Assembly (NCBI GenBank): GCA_008501585.1
Contig: QQUN01000030.1
Coordinates: forward strand, 28,316-92,315
DNA length: 64,000 nt
Source of the DNA: Pseudomonadota bacterium
GTDB lineage: Bacteria; Pseudomonadota; Gammaproteobacteria; Burkholderiales; Rhodocyclaceae
Direction: 5' to 3'
Positions 1-10,946 of this stretch are shown here, piece by piece. The first letter of the stretch is position 1, and every line of letters starts with the position of its first letter. The position numbers and the translations under genes are program-made. The notes below the pieces were generated by a model, which saw only the letters and a list, made by a program, of their open reading frames with translations, ran no database searches and was not told the origin of the DNA.

Positions 1-1
1 C

Positions 2-145
2 GACGAGGCACATTTCATCCTGCGCCCCGACGGCCAGCTCGCCGCCCGCAGCGGCGCATGCAGCGGCTACTCCGATTTCGGCGTCAACCGCGCCCGCCTG
101 GAACGCATCTTCACCCGGCTTTCCGGCCCGAACCGCCTAGAATAG
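2..145 (+). CDS. C-terminal fragment of an unrecognised protein
   Basis: An open frame enters from the left edge and stops at a TAG ending at 145, giving 47 residues that end in RLSGPNRLE. The start lies outside the window. The codon use is ordinary for the region, so it is probably the tail of a real gene. The fragment has no motif I can assign. It ends 29 bases before the glutamine amidotransferase start, so the two may be co-transcribed. Confidence 0.5.
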   Translation, partial: DEAHFILRPDGQLAARSGACSGYSDFGVNRARLERIFTRLSGPNRLE

Positions 146-174
146 AGACAGCCCCCGACAGCGAGGACCCCCGC

Positions 175-996
175 ATGTGCCAACTGCTGGGCATGAACTG
201 CAACGTACCGACGGACATCTGTTTTTCGTTCACCGGCTTCCAGGCCCGCGGCGGCCTGACCGACATTCACCAGGACGGCTGGGGCATTGCCTTCTTCGAG
301 GGGCGCGGCTGCCGGATGTTTCTCGACCCCCGCCCGAGCGTCGAATCGCCCGTCGCCGAACTGGTGCGCAGCTACGCGATTCGCTCGCTGAACGTCATCG
401 CCCACATCCGCAAGGCCACGCACGGCGACATCAACCTCGAAAACACGCACCCCTTCATGCGCGAGCTGTGGGGGCAATACTGGCTGTTTGCCCACAACGG
501 CGACCTGAAAACCTACGCACCGCCAGCGGGCGGGCGCTTCCGCCCGGTCGGCACCACCGACTCCGAGCGCGCCTTCTGCCAGATCCTCAACACCCTGGCC
601 GAGCGCTACCCCGACGCACCGCCGCCGGTCGCCGAACTGCACGAGACGCTGCGCCAACTGGCCACCGAGATCGGCGCCTTCGGCGAGTTCAACTTTCTGC
701 TCTCCAATGGCGACACGCTGTTTGCGCACTGCGCCTCGCGGCTGAGCTACATCATTCGCCAGGCGCCCTTTGCCGAAGCGCACCTGACCGACCAGGACGT
801 GACCATCGATTTCAACGAGGTCACCACGCCAAAGGACCGGGTGGCCGTCATCGCCACCACGCCGCTGACCGACAACGAGCACTGGCAACGCATCCCGCCC
901 GGCACGCTGCTCACCTTCCACGACGGCGCCCCGCTCGAGATGCAAAATTGCGTCACACGCCCGTTTTACCGGCCGGAAAGTGTGCCGGGTTCGTGA
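175..996 (+). CDS. class II glutamine amidotransferase (YafJ-like)
   Basis: Predicted cytosolic class II (Ntn-type) glutamine amidotransferase of 273 residues. The start at 175 is chosen because it puts Cys2 directly after Met1 (MCQLLGMNCN); removal of Met1 would expose this cysteine as the N-terminal nucleophile that hydrolyses glutamine. A longer in-frame start at 58 would bury it. Other family features are the DGWGIAFFEG segment, HIRKATHG, ENTHPF and LFAHNGDL, all typical of the glutaminase fold. There is no attached synthase domain, so the acceptor substrate is unknown. The length fits the YafJ group. Confidence 0.85.
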   Translation: MCQLLGMNCNVPTDICFSFTGFQARGGLTDIHQDGWGIAFFEGRGCRMFLDPRPSVESPVAELVRSYAIRSLNVIAHIRKATHGDINLENTHPFMRELWGQYWLFAHNGDLKTYAPPAGGRFRPVGTTDSERAFCQILNTLAERYPDAPPPVAELHETLRQLATEIGAFGEFNFLLSNGDTLFAHCASRLSYIIRQAPFAEAHLTDQDVTIDFNEVTTPKDRVAVIATTPLTDNEHWQRIPPGTLLTFHDGAPLEMQNCVTRPFYRPESVPGS

Positions 997-1028
997 CACA
1001 GCGTCACGACAGCGCCAAAATTTGGCGC
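992..1028. terminator. two stacked palindromes after the amidotransferase gene
   Basis: CGTGAC and GTCACG form an inverted repeat (992-1008) that overlaps the amidotransferase stop codon. It is followed directly by GCGCCAAAATTTGGCGC (1012-1028), a near-perfect 17-base palindrome. No clear T tract follows. It may act as a terminator for the upstream gene or as a protein-binding site ahead of the HIT gene; the sequence does not decide. Confidence 0.4.
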
Positions 1029-1079
1029 CATACTTGATGCTGAAGCATTTGGATACATTTGTTGCCGACAGGAGACACC

Positions 1080-1496
1080 ATGGACTGTCCGCTGTGCCAG
1101 CCTGAGGCCGAGCGCGTGCTGTGGCGCGACGACCGCTGCCGCGTCATCCGCGTCACCGACGCGCACTACGGTGGCTATTGCCGGGTGATCTGGCAGGCGC
1201 ATGTGGCGGAGATGACCGACCTGTCGGCGCAGGACCGGGCGCATCTGATGCAGATCGTCTTTGCCACCGAAGCGGCCATGCGCCACGAGTTTTCCCCGGC
1301 CAAGATCAACCTCGCCAGCCTGGGCAACATGGTGCCGCACCTGCACTGGCATGTGATCGCCCGTTTCGCCGACGACGCGCACTTTCCCGACCCCATCTGG
1401 GCCGCCGCCCGGCGGGCCGGCACCCCCGGCCCCGAGGTTGGCGACGCGCAGCTGGCCATGGCACTGAGCGAACGGATTGGCCTAACGGATGATTGA
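1080..1496 (+). CDS. HIT family protein (histidine-triad hydrolase)
   Basis: Predicted 138-residue cytosolic HIT-superfamily nucleotide hydrolase or transferase. The histidine triad HLHWHV (His87, His89, His91) is intact and lies near the C-terminal part, as in the family. A CPLC pair at residues 3-6 suggests a zinc-binding start, as in many bacterial HIT proteins. The start at 1080 is preferred over an in-frame one at 1059 because an AGGAG ribosome-binding site lies just upstream at 1070-1074. The substrate cannot be told from sequence; the family acts on dinucleotide polyphosphates or nucleoside phosphoramidates. Confidence 0.88.
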   Translation: MDCPLCQPEAERVLWRDDRCRVIRVTDAHYGGYCRVIWQAHVAEMTDLSAQDRAHLMQIVFATEAAMRHEFSPAKINLASLGNMVPHLHWHVIARFADDAHFPDPIWAAARRAGTPGPEVGDAQLAMALSERIGLTDD

Positions 1497-1586
1497 TCGC
1501 ACACGCCGGGCAGGTCATCATGCAAGGCGGTCAGACGCAGTGCAGCATCGACAGGCAACAACAATAACGCGCCCCGAAGGGACACC

Positions 1587-3179
1587 ATGAATTATTCCGA
1601 TCCGACCGTCGCGCTGGCGACACTCCGGAGCCTCAACCCGGTCAACGTGGTCCAGAGCTACGACACCATCGTGGCCATCGTGGCAGCCCTGCACGCCACG
1701 CCGCCGTCACCGGAGTTGCACTTCGAGGTGCTCGAAAGCGCCCGCACGTCGATCGCCTTCGTTCAGGACGAGCTGGCCAAGCGCTACGCCGACCACCCCC
1801 TGCCACCCGACAGCGTCGAAGAAGCCACGCTGGAGAAGGTGGTCAAGCTGTGGCAGGAGCTGGCCCGCTCCTACGCCCAGATCGCCCAGCGCGACGCCAC
1901 CCGCGAGGCGCTGGCCGCCCAGCGGCCGACGCTGCTGCAGCGCCGCCTGCACTACAGCGGCAACGTGCTGCTCGAATACTTCCGCGCCCATCGTGCCGTA
2001 CCCAAGGGCCTGTGGCTGGATTTCCATGCCGGCTACGCGGTGGCCGAACAACAAGGTGTGGCCCGCACCCGCGTGGCCGATCCACTGAACGAGGTCTGGA
2101 AGGCACAGAGCAGCATCGAAGCCTATGTGGCCGTGCTGCTGGTCGACCTCTCCAACCCCTTCGGCCGCAGCCAGCGCGAATTTGCCTGGGTCTGTCGCTG
2201 GGCGCAGCGCTTCGCCCCCTACTGCGCACTGCACCTGCCGCAGGACGCCGAAAAGCCCGGCACCTACGCCATGGACCTGAGCCGCGACCACGGCCTGCGC
2301 CCGATCGCCACGCTGGCCAGCTCACCGCACCTGCGCCGTTTCGACGGCAGCCGGCTGGCCGGGCAGATTCAGGCCGTGCTGACCCAGTTCAAGCAGGGCG
2401 TCACCCCCACCTCTCTCGGCCTGGGCGACGACTGCTCCACCGAGGCGGGCGGGCGGCTGCTGCTGTCCTTGTACCGCCCCTGGGGCCTGGCCTCGGCCGG
2501 CCGGCGCTACACGCGCCGCGCCACCCGGGGCCGGCTCAGCCTGTGCTGCGACTGGGACGCCATCGGCTTCTATGTGCTGGGCAAGCCCTTCGAATCGCCC
2601 AAGACGACGACCTTCAACCCGCTGCAGACCGACATTGCGGCCATCACCTTCGGCGAACGCGCCGAGGAGGTGCCGATGCAGCCCGAAGCACTCAAGCGCA
2701 TCGCCATCGAGCGCGGCTACATTCCGCAGCTGTGGGAGATCCTCGACCAGTCGGTGGGCGGCTTCCGCCTGCAGTCGCAACCCAATGCCCAGCGTTTCGA
2801 ACACCACCAGCTGGTCGGCATCCGCCCGCCCGATGGCCAGCACTATCTGCTCGCCCATATCAGCTGGCTGATGTATCGCCCCGACGGCGTCATGGAGCTG
2901 GGCGTCCACGTCATGCCCGGCCTGCCCGAAGGCGTCGCCACCCGCCTGGTCGGCCTGCATGCCAGCGCCCGCGACCCGTACCGGCTGGGCTTCCTGCTGC
3001 CGGCCGTGCCGGCGCTGAAGGCACAGCCCAGCCTGGTGCTGCCGGCGGGCTGGTATCACGCGCAGCGCATCGTCGAACTGAAGATGGGCGATGACACCAT
3101 GCAGATCCGGCTCAACCGGCTGGTGACGCGCGGCAGCAATTTCGACCGGGTCGAATTCACCACCCTCGGGCGGGGCTGA
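1587..3179 (+). CDS. conserved hypothetical protein, 530 aa
   Basis: Large soluble-looking protein without signal peptide or membrane segment. It has a helical N-terminal half and a mixed C-terminal half containing RRYTRRATRGRLSL, which loosely recalls the arginine-rich start of PilZ domains. The C-terminus (MQIRLNRLVTRGSNFDRVEF) looks conserved in style. I do not recognise the family with certainty; a c-di-GMP-related role is only a guess. It is preceded by AGGGACACC just before the ATG. It converges with phoR, leaving only 12 bases between the stop codons and no obvious terminator. Confidence 0.75.
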   Translation: MNYSDPTVALATLRSLNPVNVVQSYDTIVAIVAALHATPPSPELHFEVLESARTSIAFVQDELAKRYADHPLPPDSVEEATLEKVVKLWQELARSYAQIAQRDATREALAAQRPTLLQRRLHYSGNVLLEYFRAHRAVPKGLWLDFHAGYAVAEQQGVARTRVADPLNEVWKAQSSIEAYVAVLLVDLSNPFGRSQREFAWVCRWAQRFAPYCALHLPQDAEKPGTYAMDLSRDHGLRPIATLASSPHLRRFDGSRLAGQIQAVLTQFKQGVTPTSLGLGDDCSTEAGGRLLLSLYRPWGLASAGRRYTRRATRGRLSLCCDWDAIGFYVLGKPFESPKTTTFNPLQTDIAAITFGERAEEVPMQPEALKRIAIERGYIPQLWEILDQSVGGFRLQSQPNAQRFEHHQLVGIRPPDGQHYLLAHISWLMYRPDGVMELGVHVMPGLPEGVATRLVGLHASARDPYRLGFLLPAVPALKAQPSLVLPAGWYHAQRIVELKMGDDTMQIRLNRLVTRGSNFDRVEFTTLGRG

Positions 3180-3191
3180 TCGCCCGCACCG

Positions 3192-4496
3192 TCAATCGGC
3201 GGGGGTGTCCGGCACCGCCGGCAGGATGCGACGCGCCGGCAGGACGGCGCAAAAGCAGCTGCCTTCGCCCGGCGAACTCACCACCTTGAGTTCCGCCTGG
3301 TGGCGGGTCAGTACATGCTTGACGATCGCCAGGCCCAGACCGGTGCCGCCGGTTTCCCGCGAGCGGCCGCGGTCAACGCGGTAGAAACGCTCGGTCAGCC
3401 GGGGAATGTGCTCCGGCGCAATGCCGATGCCATCGTCTTCGACACAGAACTCGCCCGCCCCGGTGTCGAGCACCCGCCAGCGCAACTGCACCTTGCCGCC
3501 GGCCGGCGTGTAGCGGATGGCGTTGCTGGCCAGGTTGGCGAAGGCGCTGTGCAGTTCCTTGGCACTGCCTAGGAGGCGGCATGGATCGCTGGCCACCACG
3601 CCCACCTGGTGGCGACCCGCCGACAAGGCTTCGGTCTCGCGTGCCACCTCGCGCACCAGCCCCGCCACGTCGAACACGTCTTCGGCCGGTTGCGGCGCGC
3701 CGGTCTCCAGCGCAGAGAGGACCAGCAGGTCCTGGATCAGGCGCTGCATGCGCGCCGCCTGCTCGTGCGCCATCGTCAGGTAGCGCTGCAGCTCGTCGTG
3801 CGGCACATCTTCCAGGCCATCGAGCACGGTCTCGATGAAGCCCGACACCACGGTCAGGGGGGTGCGCAGCTCATGCGACACGTTGGCCACGAAATCGCGG
3901 CGCATGGTTTCCAGCCGCTCGATCTGAGTCACATCGCGCGAGATGATCATGCGGCGGCCGTCGCCAAAGGTGATGACCTGCACCAGCAAGGCAGCGCCGC
4001 GACGCCGCACGGGATGGAACAGAAAGGGCTCGCTGTAGTCACCGGACTCGAGGTAATGCACGAAGTCCGGCTGGCGCACCAGGTTGGTGATGGGGGCGCC
4101 GCGGTCGCGCGTCGGGTCAAGGCCGAGATCTTCGGCCGCGCGGCGGTTGATCCATTCGATATTACCGGTCAGCGACAGGTACATCACCCCGTCGGGCATG
4201 GCCTGGCTGGCATCACGGAAGCGGTCGAGCTCGGCGCCGAGCTTGGCCCGCTCGGCACTGGCCTGGCGCACATTGCGATTGAGATCGGAATAGACCAGAT
4301 CCCACAGGCCGCTGGCTTGCGGCAGCGGCTGGCCCGTCGGCTGCTGGGTCCAGCGCACCAGGCGGGCCAGATACCCGTGGTGGCGGATCATCACCCACAA
4401 CAGCCCGGCCAGGGCGATCAGGCTGCCCAGCAGGGGCGAGACCAGCACGGCAAAGGGGATGGCCAGCGCGGCAATCAGCGCCAGCGAACTGACCAA
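3192..4496 (-). CDS. phoR: phosphate regulon sensor histidine kinase PhoR
   Basis: Membrane-bound sensor kinase, 434 residues, expected to phosphorylate PhoB when phosphate is scarce. Two hydrophobic stretches occupy residues 5-37, followed by a PAS domain (about 90-190) with the GVMYLSLTGNIEWIN start. Next come the HisKA dimerisation domain with VSHELRTPL (His208) and the HATPase domain with ASNAIRYTP, DDGIGIAPEH and GGTGLGLAIVKH. It lies 66 bases downstream of phoB on the same strand, the usual operon order. The start is uncertain: the first codon read here is TTG and no ATG or GTG in frame lies just upstream. Confidence 0.9.
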   Translation of the reverse strand: MVSSLALIAALAIPFAVLVSPLLGSLIALAGLLWVMIRHHGYLARLVRWTQQPTGQPLPQASGLWDLVYSDLNRNVRQASAERAKLGAELDRFRDASQAMPDGVMYLSLTGNIEWINRRAAEDLGLDPTRDRGAPITNLVRQPDFVHYLESGDYSEPFLFHPVRRRGAALLVQVITFGDGRRMIISRDVTQIERLETMRRDFVANVSHELRTPLTVVSGFIETVLDGLEDVPHDELQRYLTMAHEQAARMQRLIQDLLVLSALETGAPQPAEDVFDVAGLVREVARETEALSAGRHQVGVVASDPCRLLGSAKELHSAFANLASNAIRYTPAGGKVQLRWRVLDTGAGEFCVEDDGIGIAPEHIPRLTERFYRVDRGRSRETGGTGLGLAIVKHVLTRHQAELKVVSSPGEGSCFCAVLPARRILPAVPDTPAD

Positions 4497-4562
4497 GGCG
4501 GTCCAGACATAACGCGCAGTGTGAATCGTGATTCCCCCGGGGCAGACGTGATGACGCGCGAA

Positions 4563-5273
<711 letters not shown>

Positions 5274-5315
5274 GACGACACTCCAAATCGGTCGACGACA
5301 GTCTATTGCAGGTAT

Positions 5316-5333
5316 TTGACGATTTCATGACAC
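5316..5333 (-). promoter_or_regulatory. candidate Pho box upstream of phoB
   Basis: On the minus strand the sequence is GTGTCATGAAATCGTCAA. It matches the Pho box layout of two direct repeats (consensus CTGTCAT) 11 bases apart: GTGTCAT, then TCGTCAA, with an A-rich GAAA spacer. The second repeat keeps the GTCA core. It sits in the 171-base gap between phoB and the divergent DUF971 gene and points at phoB. Assigned by eye only. Confidence 0.6.
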
Positions 5334-5444
5334 GTCATGCCCCCGCAACCTGATATCGCCCCCGACCCGGCCAAGCTTCGTGCCGGCATCGGGTATCATT
5401 GCGTACTCCGTTAACTCTGCGGGCCAACGGCCCGGGTTGCGACT

Positions 5445-5873
5445 ATGGCTGGCCTCGACTCGACCACTCCCCTGCCCACCGACATCGTGCTGCGCACCCA
5501 GTCCCGGGTGCTGGAAATCGCCTTCGACAACGGCGCGCGCTATGCCCTGCCGTTCGAATTCCTGCGCGTCTATTCGCCCTCTGCCGAGGTGCGCGGACAT
5601 GGCGCGGGGCAGGAAACCCTGCAAACCGGCAAGCGCAACGTCCTGCTCCAGGCCGTCGAACCGGTGGGCAACTACGCCGTCAAGCTGGTGTTCTCCGACG
5701 GCCACGACAGCGGCCTGTATTCATGGGACTACCTGCTGATGCTGGGCGAACAGCACGACACGCTGTGGCAGGACTATCTGGACCGGCTGGCCGCCGAACA
5801 CGCCAGCCGCGATATCGACACCACCACCCGGCCCGCCACCGGCGGCAGCTGCGGCGCGGGACACAAGCACTGA
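5445..5873 (+). CDS. DUF971 domain protein
   Basis: Small 142-residue protein of the DUF971 family, recognised by [31 protein letters not shown] and by [23 protein letters not shown]. In eukaryotes and some bacteria this fold is linked to iron-sulfur or Rieske-type proteins, but the bacterial role is not settled. The C-terminal tail ([10 protein letters not shown]) is rich in Gly, Cys and His and might bind a metal. The stop codon overlaps the ubiE start by one base (TGATG), so translation is probably coupled. This gene-ubiE order is common in betaproteobacteria. Confidence 0.85.
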   Translation: MAGLDSTTPLPTDIVLRTQSRVLEIAFDNGARYALPFEFLRVYSPSAEVRGHGAGQETLQTGKRNVLLQAVEPVGNYAVKLVFSDGHDSGLYSWDYLLMLGEQHDTLWQDYLDRLAAEHASRDIDTTTRPATGGSCGAGHKH

Positions 5874-6613
5874 TGAACGACAAGACCACTCACTTCGGAT
5901 TCGAATCGGTCGCCGAGACCGACAAAGCCAAACGCGTTGCCGGCGTCTTCTCCTCGGTCGCCAGCCGCTACGACATCATGAACGACCTGATGTCCTTTGG
6001 ACTGCACCGCATCTGGAAAGCCTTCACCATCCAGATCGCCGGCGTGCGGCCGGGCCACCGGGTCCTCGACGTTGCCGGCGGCACCGCCGACCTGTCGCTG
6101 GCCTTCGCCAGGCGCGTCGGGCCGACCGGCCAGGTCTGGCTGACCGACATCAACGGCGCCATGCTCTCGCACGGCCGCGACCGCGTCATCGACCGCGGCC
6201 ACGCGCTGCCGGTGGCGCAGTGCGATGCCGAGAAGCTGCCCTTCCCCGACAACTACTTCAACCTGGTCACGGTCGCCTTCGGCCTGCGCAACATGACGCA
6301 CAAGGATGCCGCGCTGGCTGAAATGCGGCGCGTGCTCAAACCGGGCGGCCAGCTGCTGGTGCTCGAGTTCTCGCAGGTCTACAAACCGCTCGCACCCGCC
6401 TACGACCTCTACTCGTTCAAGCTGCTGCCCTGGCTCGGCCAGAAGGTGGCCGGCGATGCCGACAGCTACCGCTATCTGGCCGAATCCATCCGCATGCATC
6501 CGCCGCAGGAAGAATTGAAGGCACTGATGGAACAGATCGGCCTCGAGAAGGTCGACTACTTCAACATGACCGGTGGCGTCGTCGCGCTGCACCGGGGCTT
6601 CAAGATCCACTGA
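5873..6613 (+). CDS. ubiE: UbiE, ubiquinone/menaquinone C-methyltransferase
   Basis: SAM-dependent C-methyltransferase of 246 residues that methylates demethylmenaquinone and the benzoquinol intermediate of ubiquinone synthesis. Family features are FGFESV near the start, [19 protein letters not shown], the SAM-binding [22 protein letters not shown], and the tail [13 protein letters not shown]. The length is standard. The start overlaps the DUF971 stop, and a Tim44-like gene plus ubiJ follow on the same strand, forming a quinone-related cluster. Confidence 0.96.
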   Translation: MNDKTTHFGFESVAETDKAKRVAGVFSSVASRYDIMNDLMSFGLHRIWKAFTIQIAGVRPGHRVLDVAGGTADLSLAFARRVGPTGQVWLTDINGAMLSHGRDRVIDRGHALPVAQCDAEKLPFPDNYFNLVTVAFGLRNMTHKDAALAEMRRVLKPGGQLLVLEFSQVYKPLAPAYDLYSFKLLPWLGQKVAGDADSYRYLAESIRMHPPQEELKALMEQIGLEKVDYFNMTGGVVALHRGFKIH

Positions 6614-6625
6614 CAGGAGTCTTAG

Positions 6626-7465
6626 ATGATGCGTAGTTTTGTTGCGTTGATTGCCTGCGCCCTGACCTTCGGCCTGGCCACCGGCGAGGCCGAAGCCAAG
6701 CGCTTTGGCGGCAGCAAGTCCTTCGGCATGCAGCGTAGCGCGCCTGCCACGCCCCCCAAGGCTGCCCCGACGGCCCCCACGGCGGCAGCCACCCCGGGCG
6801 CCGCCCCCAAGCGCAATAGCTGGCTTGGCCCGATCGCCGGCCTGGCCGCCGGCCTGGGCCTTGCCGCCCTGTTCTCCCATCTGGGCCTGGGCGAGGAGTT
6901 GGGCAGCCTGCTGCTGATCGCACTGCTGGCTTTTGCCGCCTTCGCGCTCTTCCGTCGCTTCTCCCGGTCGGCGCAGGGGCGTGCGCCACAAGGCATGCAG
7001 TACGCCGGGCCGACACCGGCCGACGCACCGCAAGACACCCGCTTCACCGGCAACACGGCCGCCAGCGGCGGTGTGGCCAGCGCCCGCAGCGGCTTTGAGG
7101 ACTTCGACGAGGCGGGTTTCCTGCGCCAGGCGAAGATCAACTTCATCCGCATGCAGGCCGCCTACGATGCCGGCAACCTGGACGACATCCGCGCCTTCAC
7201 CACGCCCGACGTGTTCGCCGAGGTCAAGATGCAGCTCGACGAGCGTGCCGGCGCCGCGCAACAGACCGATGTGGTGGACCTCTCCGCCGACATGATCGAA
7301 GTCACCCGCGAGGGCGAACGCTACATCGTCAGCGTGCGTTTCCACGGCCTGATCCGCGAGAACCGCGACACCGCGCCCGAAGCCTTCGATGAAGTGTGGC
7401 ACCTGACCAAACCGGTCGCCGGTGACGGCGGCTGGCTGGTGTCCGGCATCCAGCAGGCCCACTGA
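6626..7465 (+). CDS. Tim44-like domain protein (exported or membrane)
   Basis: 279 residues. It starts with a signal-like hydrophobic stretch (residues 1-23, ending GEAEA) and a KRFGGSKSFGMQRS segment common in this family. An Ala/Pro-rich linker and a pair of hydrophobic segments (about 75-112) follow, then a C-terminal Tim44-like domain from about residue 160 (FLRQAKINFIRMQAAYDAGNLDDIRAFTTPDVF). The role in bacteria is not established. It lies 12 bases after ubiE and 3 bases before ubiJ, so it is probably co-transcribed with quinone biosynthesis genes; a direct part in that pathway is unproven. Confidence 0.85.
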   Translation: MMRSFVALIACALTFGLATGEAEAKRFGGSKSFGMQRSAPATPPKAAPTAPTAAATPGAAPKRNSWLGPIAGLAAGLGLAALFSHLGLGEELGSLLLIALLAFAAFALFRRFSRSAQGRAPQGMQYAGPTPADAPQDTRFTGNTAASGGVASARSGFEDFDEAGFLRQAKINFIRMQAAYDAGNLDDIRAFTTPDVFAEVKMQLDERAGAAQQTDVVDLSADMIEVTREGERYIVSVRFHGLIRENRDTAPEAFDEVWHLTKPVAGDGGWLVSGIQQAH

Positions 7466-7468
7466 GCG

Positions 7469-8056
7469 ATGCTCTCGGCCAGCGTCATCGCCGGGCTCAA
7501 TCACCTGCTCGGGCAGGCTGACTGGGCACGGCGGCGTCTGCGCGAACACGAAGGCGCCGTCGCGGAGGTCGCGCTGGGCGGCACCGTCCTGCGCCTGGGC
7601 ATCGGGGCCGACGGTTATTTTCAGGCCGCACCCGACGACACCGCGCCGTCGGTCACCATCAGCCTGCCACCGGCGGCAGTCGCACGGCTGCCCGACGGTG
7701 TCGGGGCGGTGATGGCCGAGGTCAAGATCAGCGGCCAGGCCGACCTGGCCGACACGCTGAGCTTTGTTTTCCGGCATTTGCGCTGGGACGGCGAGGCCGA
7801 TCTGGCCCGCATGCTTGGCCCGATTATCGGACGGCGTGTCCATCTGACCGCCAGCCGCCTGGCGCACGCATTGCCCGACGCCGGCACCCGCCTGGTCGCC
7901 AATGCGAGCGAGTATCTGGCCCACGAGGGGCAGCTGCTGGTGCCACGGGCGGCGCTCAGCGCCCACGCCGAGCGACTGCGCCAGGTGCGCGACACCATGA
8001 GTCGCCTCGACAAACGGATCAAACGCCTGGCGACACCGACAAGCGCCCGCGCCTGA
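7469..8056 (+). CDS. ubiJ: UbiJ, ubiquinone biosynthesis accessory factor
   Basis: 195-residue SCP2-domain protein expected to bind lipid ubiquinone intermediates and help assemble the soluble Ubi complex with UbiK. The SCP2 part covers residues 15-115 (EVALGGTVLRLGI, VRVTISLPPAAV-like region, DTLSFVFRHLRWDGEADLARM), and the helical C-terminus (GRRVHLTASRLAHAL, LSRLDKRIKRL) matches UbiJ. The gene sits at the end of the ubiE cluster. ubiB, which usually follows, is not present; the cluster instead converges on the ATP synthase operon through a shared terminator. Confidence 0.85.
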   Translation: MLSASVIAGLNHLLGQADWARRRLREHEGAVAEVALGGTVLRLGIGADGYFQAAPDDTAPSVTISLPPAAVARLPDGVGAVMAEVKISGQADLADTLSFVFRHLRWDGEADLARMLGPIIGRRVHLTASRLAHALPDAGTRLVANASEYLAHEGQLLVPRAALSAHAERLRQVRDTMSRLDKRIKRLATPTSARA

Positions 8057-8100
8057 TCGCACCGAACCCGTGCCCGCTCACGGCAAGCCCATCGTAGAAA

Positions 8101-8130
8101 AGAAAAAGCAGCCCGAGGGCTGCTTTTTCT
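8101..8130. terminator. bidirectional intrinsic terminator between ubiJ and atpC
   Basis: A 14-base-pair stem (AGAAAAAGCAGCCC pairing with GGGCTGCTTTTTCT) with almost no loop. The A tract on one side and T tract on the other make it work in both directions. It is the right place to end both the ubiJ transcript and the ATP synthase operon. Confidence 0.9.
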
Positions 8131-8149
8131 TTGGCGACAGCTGAGTGGC

Positions 8150-8575
8150 TCAGTGACGCGGATTGCGCAGTTTCTTGATCGCGGCCAGCTGGGCGATCGC
8201 TTCGGCCAGCTCGGCTTGCGCCGCGGCGTAGTCGATCTCCGCGTTCTGGTTCTGCAAGGCCTCTTCAGCGCGACGCTTCGCTTCCAACGCCTTGGCTTCG
8301 TCGAGATCCTTGCCGCGAATCGCGGTATCGGCCAGCACCGTCACGCGCCCCGGCTGGACTTCCAGCAGGCCACCGGCGACGAACACCAGCTCTTCTTCCG
8401 ATTGATTCTGCGCCTTGACGCGAACCGCACCCGGCCGGATGCGGGTCATCAGCGGCATGTGGCCGGGCAGAATACCCAGCTCGCCCGATTCCCCCGGCAA
8501 GGCAACGAATTCCGCCAGCCCGGAAAAGATTTCCTCTTCTGCGCTGACGATGTCTACATGTACGGTCATAGCCAT
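8150..8575 (-). CDS. atpC: ATP synthase F1 subunit epsilon
   Basis: 141-residue epsilon subunit of the F1 stalk, which couples rotation and inhibits the enzyme. It has the N-terminal beta-sandwich ([48 protein letters not shown]) and a C-terminal helical hairpin. The start at 8575 is chosen because GGAGG lies 8 bases upstream; an ATG six bases further in (8569) is possible, and a longer in-frame start has no ribosome-binding site. It is the last gene of the operon, 54 bases after atpD, with a terminator 20 bases beyond the stop. Confidence 0.95.
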   Translation of the reverse strand: MAMTVHVDIVSAEEEIFSGLAEFVALPGESGELGILPGHMPLMTRIRPGAVRVKAQNQSEEELVFVAGGLLEVQPGRVTVLADTAIRGKDLDEAKALEAKRRAEEALQNQNAEIDYAAAQAELAEAIAQLAAIKKLRNPRH

Positions 8576-8629
8576 AACTTTATCCTCCGATTCTGCCCCG
8601 TCCGCAAGGGGACGGGGCATTGGGCATGC

Positions 8630-10039
<1,410 letters not shown>

Positions 10040-10055
10040 TTAAATCAATAATCCG

Positions 10056-10925
10056 TTAGACCGCGGCGGCGCCGGCGACGATTTCCGAGAGCTCTTTCGT
10101 GATGGCCGCCTGACGGGTCTTGTTGTAGACCAGTTGCAGCTCGCCAATCACGTTTTTCGCGTTGTCGGAGGCCGCCTTCATGGCCACCATCCGCGCGCTC
10201 TGTTCGGACGCCATGTTCTCGGCCACAGCCTGATACACCAGGGCCTCGACGTAACGCACCAGCATTTCATCAATGACCACCTGGGGATCCGGCTCGTACA
10301 AGTAGTCCCACGTACCTTCAGGCGCGCCCAGCCGATCGCCGGTGAGCGGCAACAGCTGCTCGACCTGCGCTTCCTGCTTCATCGTGTTGATGAAGCGGGT
10401 GTAGGCGATATAGACCACGTCAAGCTCGCCATTCTGGAACGCGTCCAGCATGACCTTGACCGGGCCGATCAGCTTTTCGAGGTGCGGGGTGTCACCGAGT
10501 TGGATCGCGTGCGAGGCCACCTTGACGCCCACACGCTGCATGAACCCGTAACCCTTGTTGCCGATGCAGGTAGCACGAATATCGGTTGCACCCTGGGCTT
10601 GCCACTGCTTCATCTCGGCCATGGTCTGGCGCAGGATGTTGGTGTTCAAGCCGCCGCAGAGGCCCTTGTCCGTGGTCACGACGATGACGCCGACACGCTT
10701 GCCGTCGTTCTTCTTGGCCAGGAACGGGTGCTGATACTCGGTGATGTTCGCCTGAGACAGGTTCGCGGCGAGTCGGCGGATCTTCTCGGCGTACGGACGG
10801 GCGGCACGCATGCGTTCCTGCGCTTTGCGCATTTTCGATGCGGCCACCATTTCCATGGCCTTCGTGATCTTGCGAGTGTTCTGAACACTCTTGATCTTCG
10901 TACGGATTTCCTTACCGCTTGCCAT
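10056..10925 (-). CDS. atpG: ATP synthase F1 subunit gamma
   Basis: Central rotor shaft of F1, 289 residues. The N-terminal helix [36 protein letters not shown] and the C-terminal helix ([36 protein letters not shown]) form the coiled coil inside the alpha3beta3 ring. [14 protein letters not shown] is the usual core motif. The start codon sits 21 bases after the end of atpA. Confidence 0.98.
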   Translation of the reverse strand: MASGKEIRTKIKSVQNTRKITKAMEMVAASKMRKAQERMRAARPYAEKIRRLAANLSQANITEYQHPFLAKKNDGKRVGVIVVTTDKGLCGGLNTNILRQTMAEMKQWQAQGATDIRATCIGNKGYGFMQRVGVKVASHAIQLGDTPHLEKLIGPVKVMLDAFQNGELDVVYIAYTRFINTMKQEAQVEQLLPLTGDRLGAPEGTWDYLYEPDPQVVIDEMLVRYVEALVYQAVAENMASEQSARMVAMKAASDNAKNVIGELQLVYNKTRQAAITKELSEIVAGAAAV

Positions 10926-10946
10926 ATTCCGTCTCCGTACGCTGCG

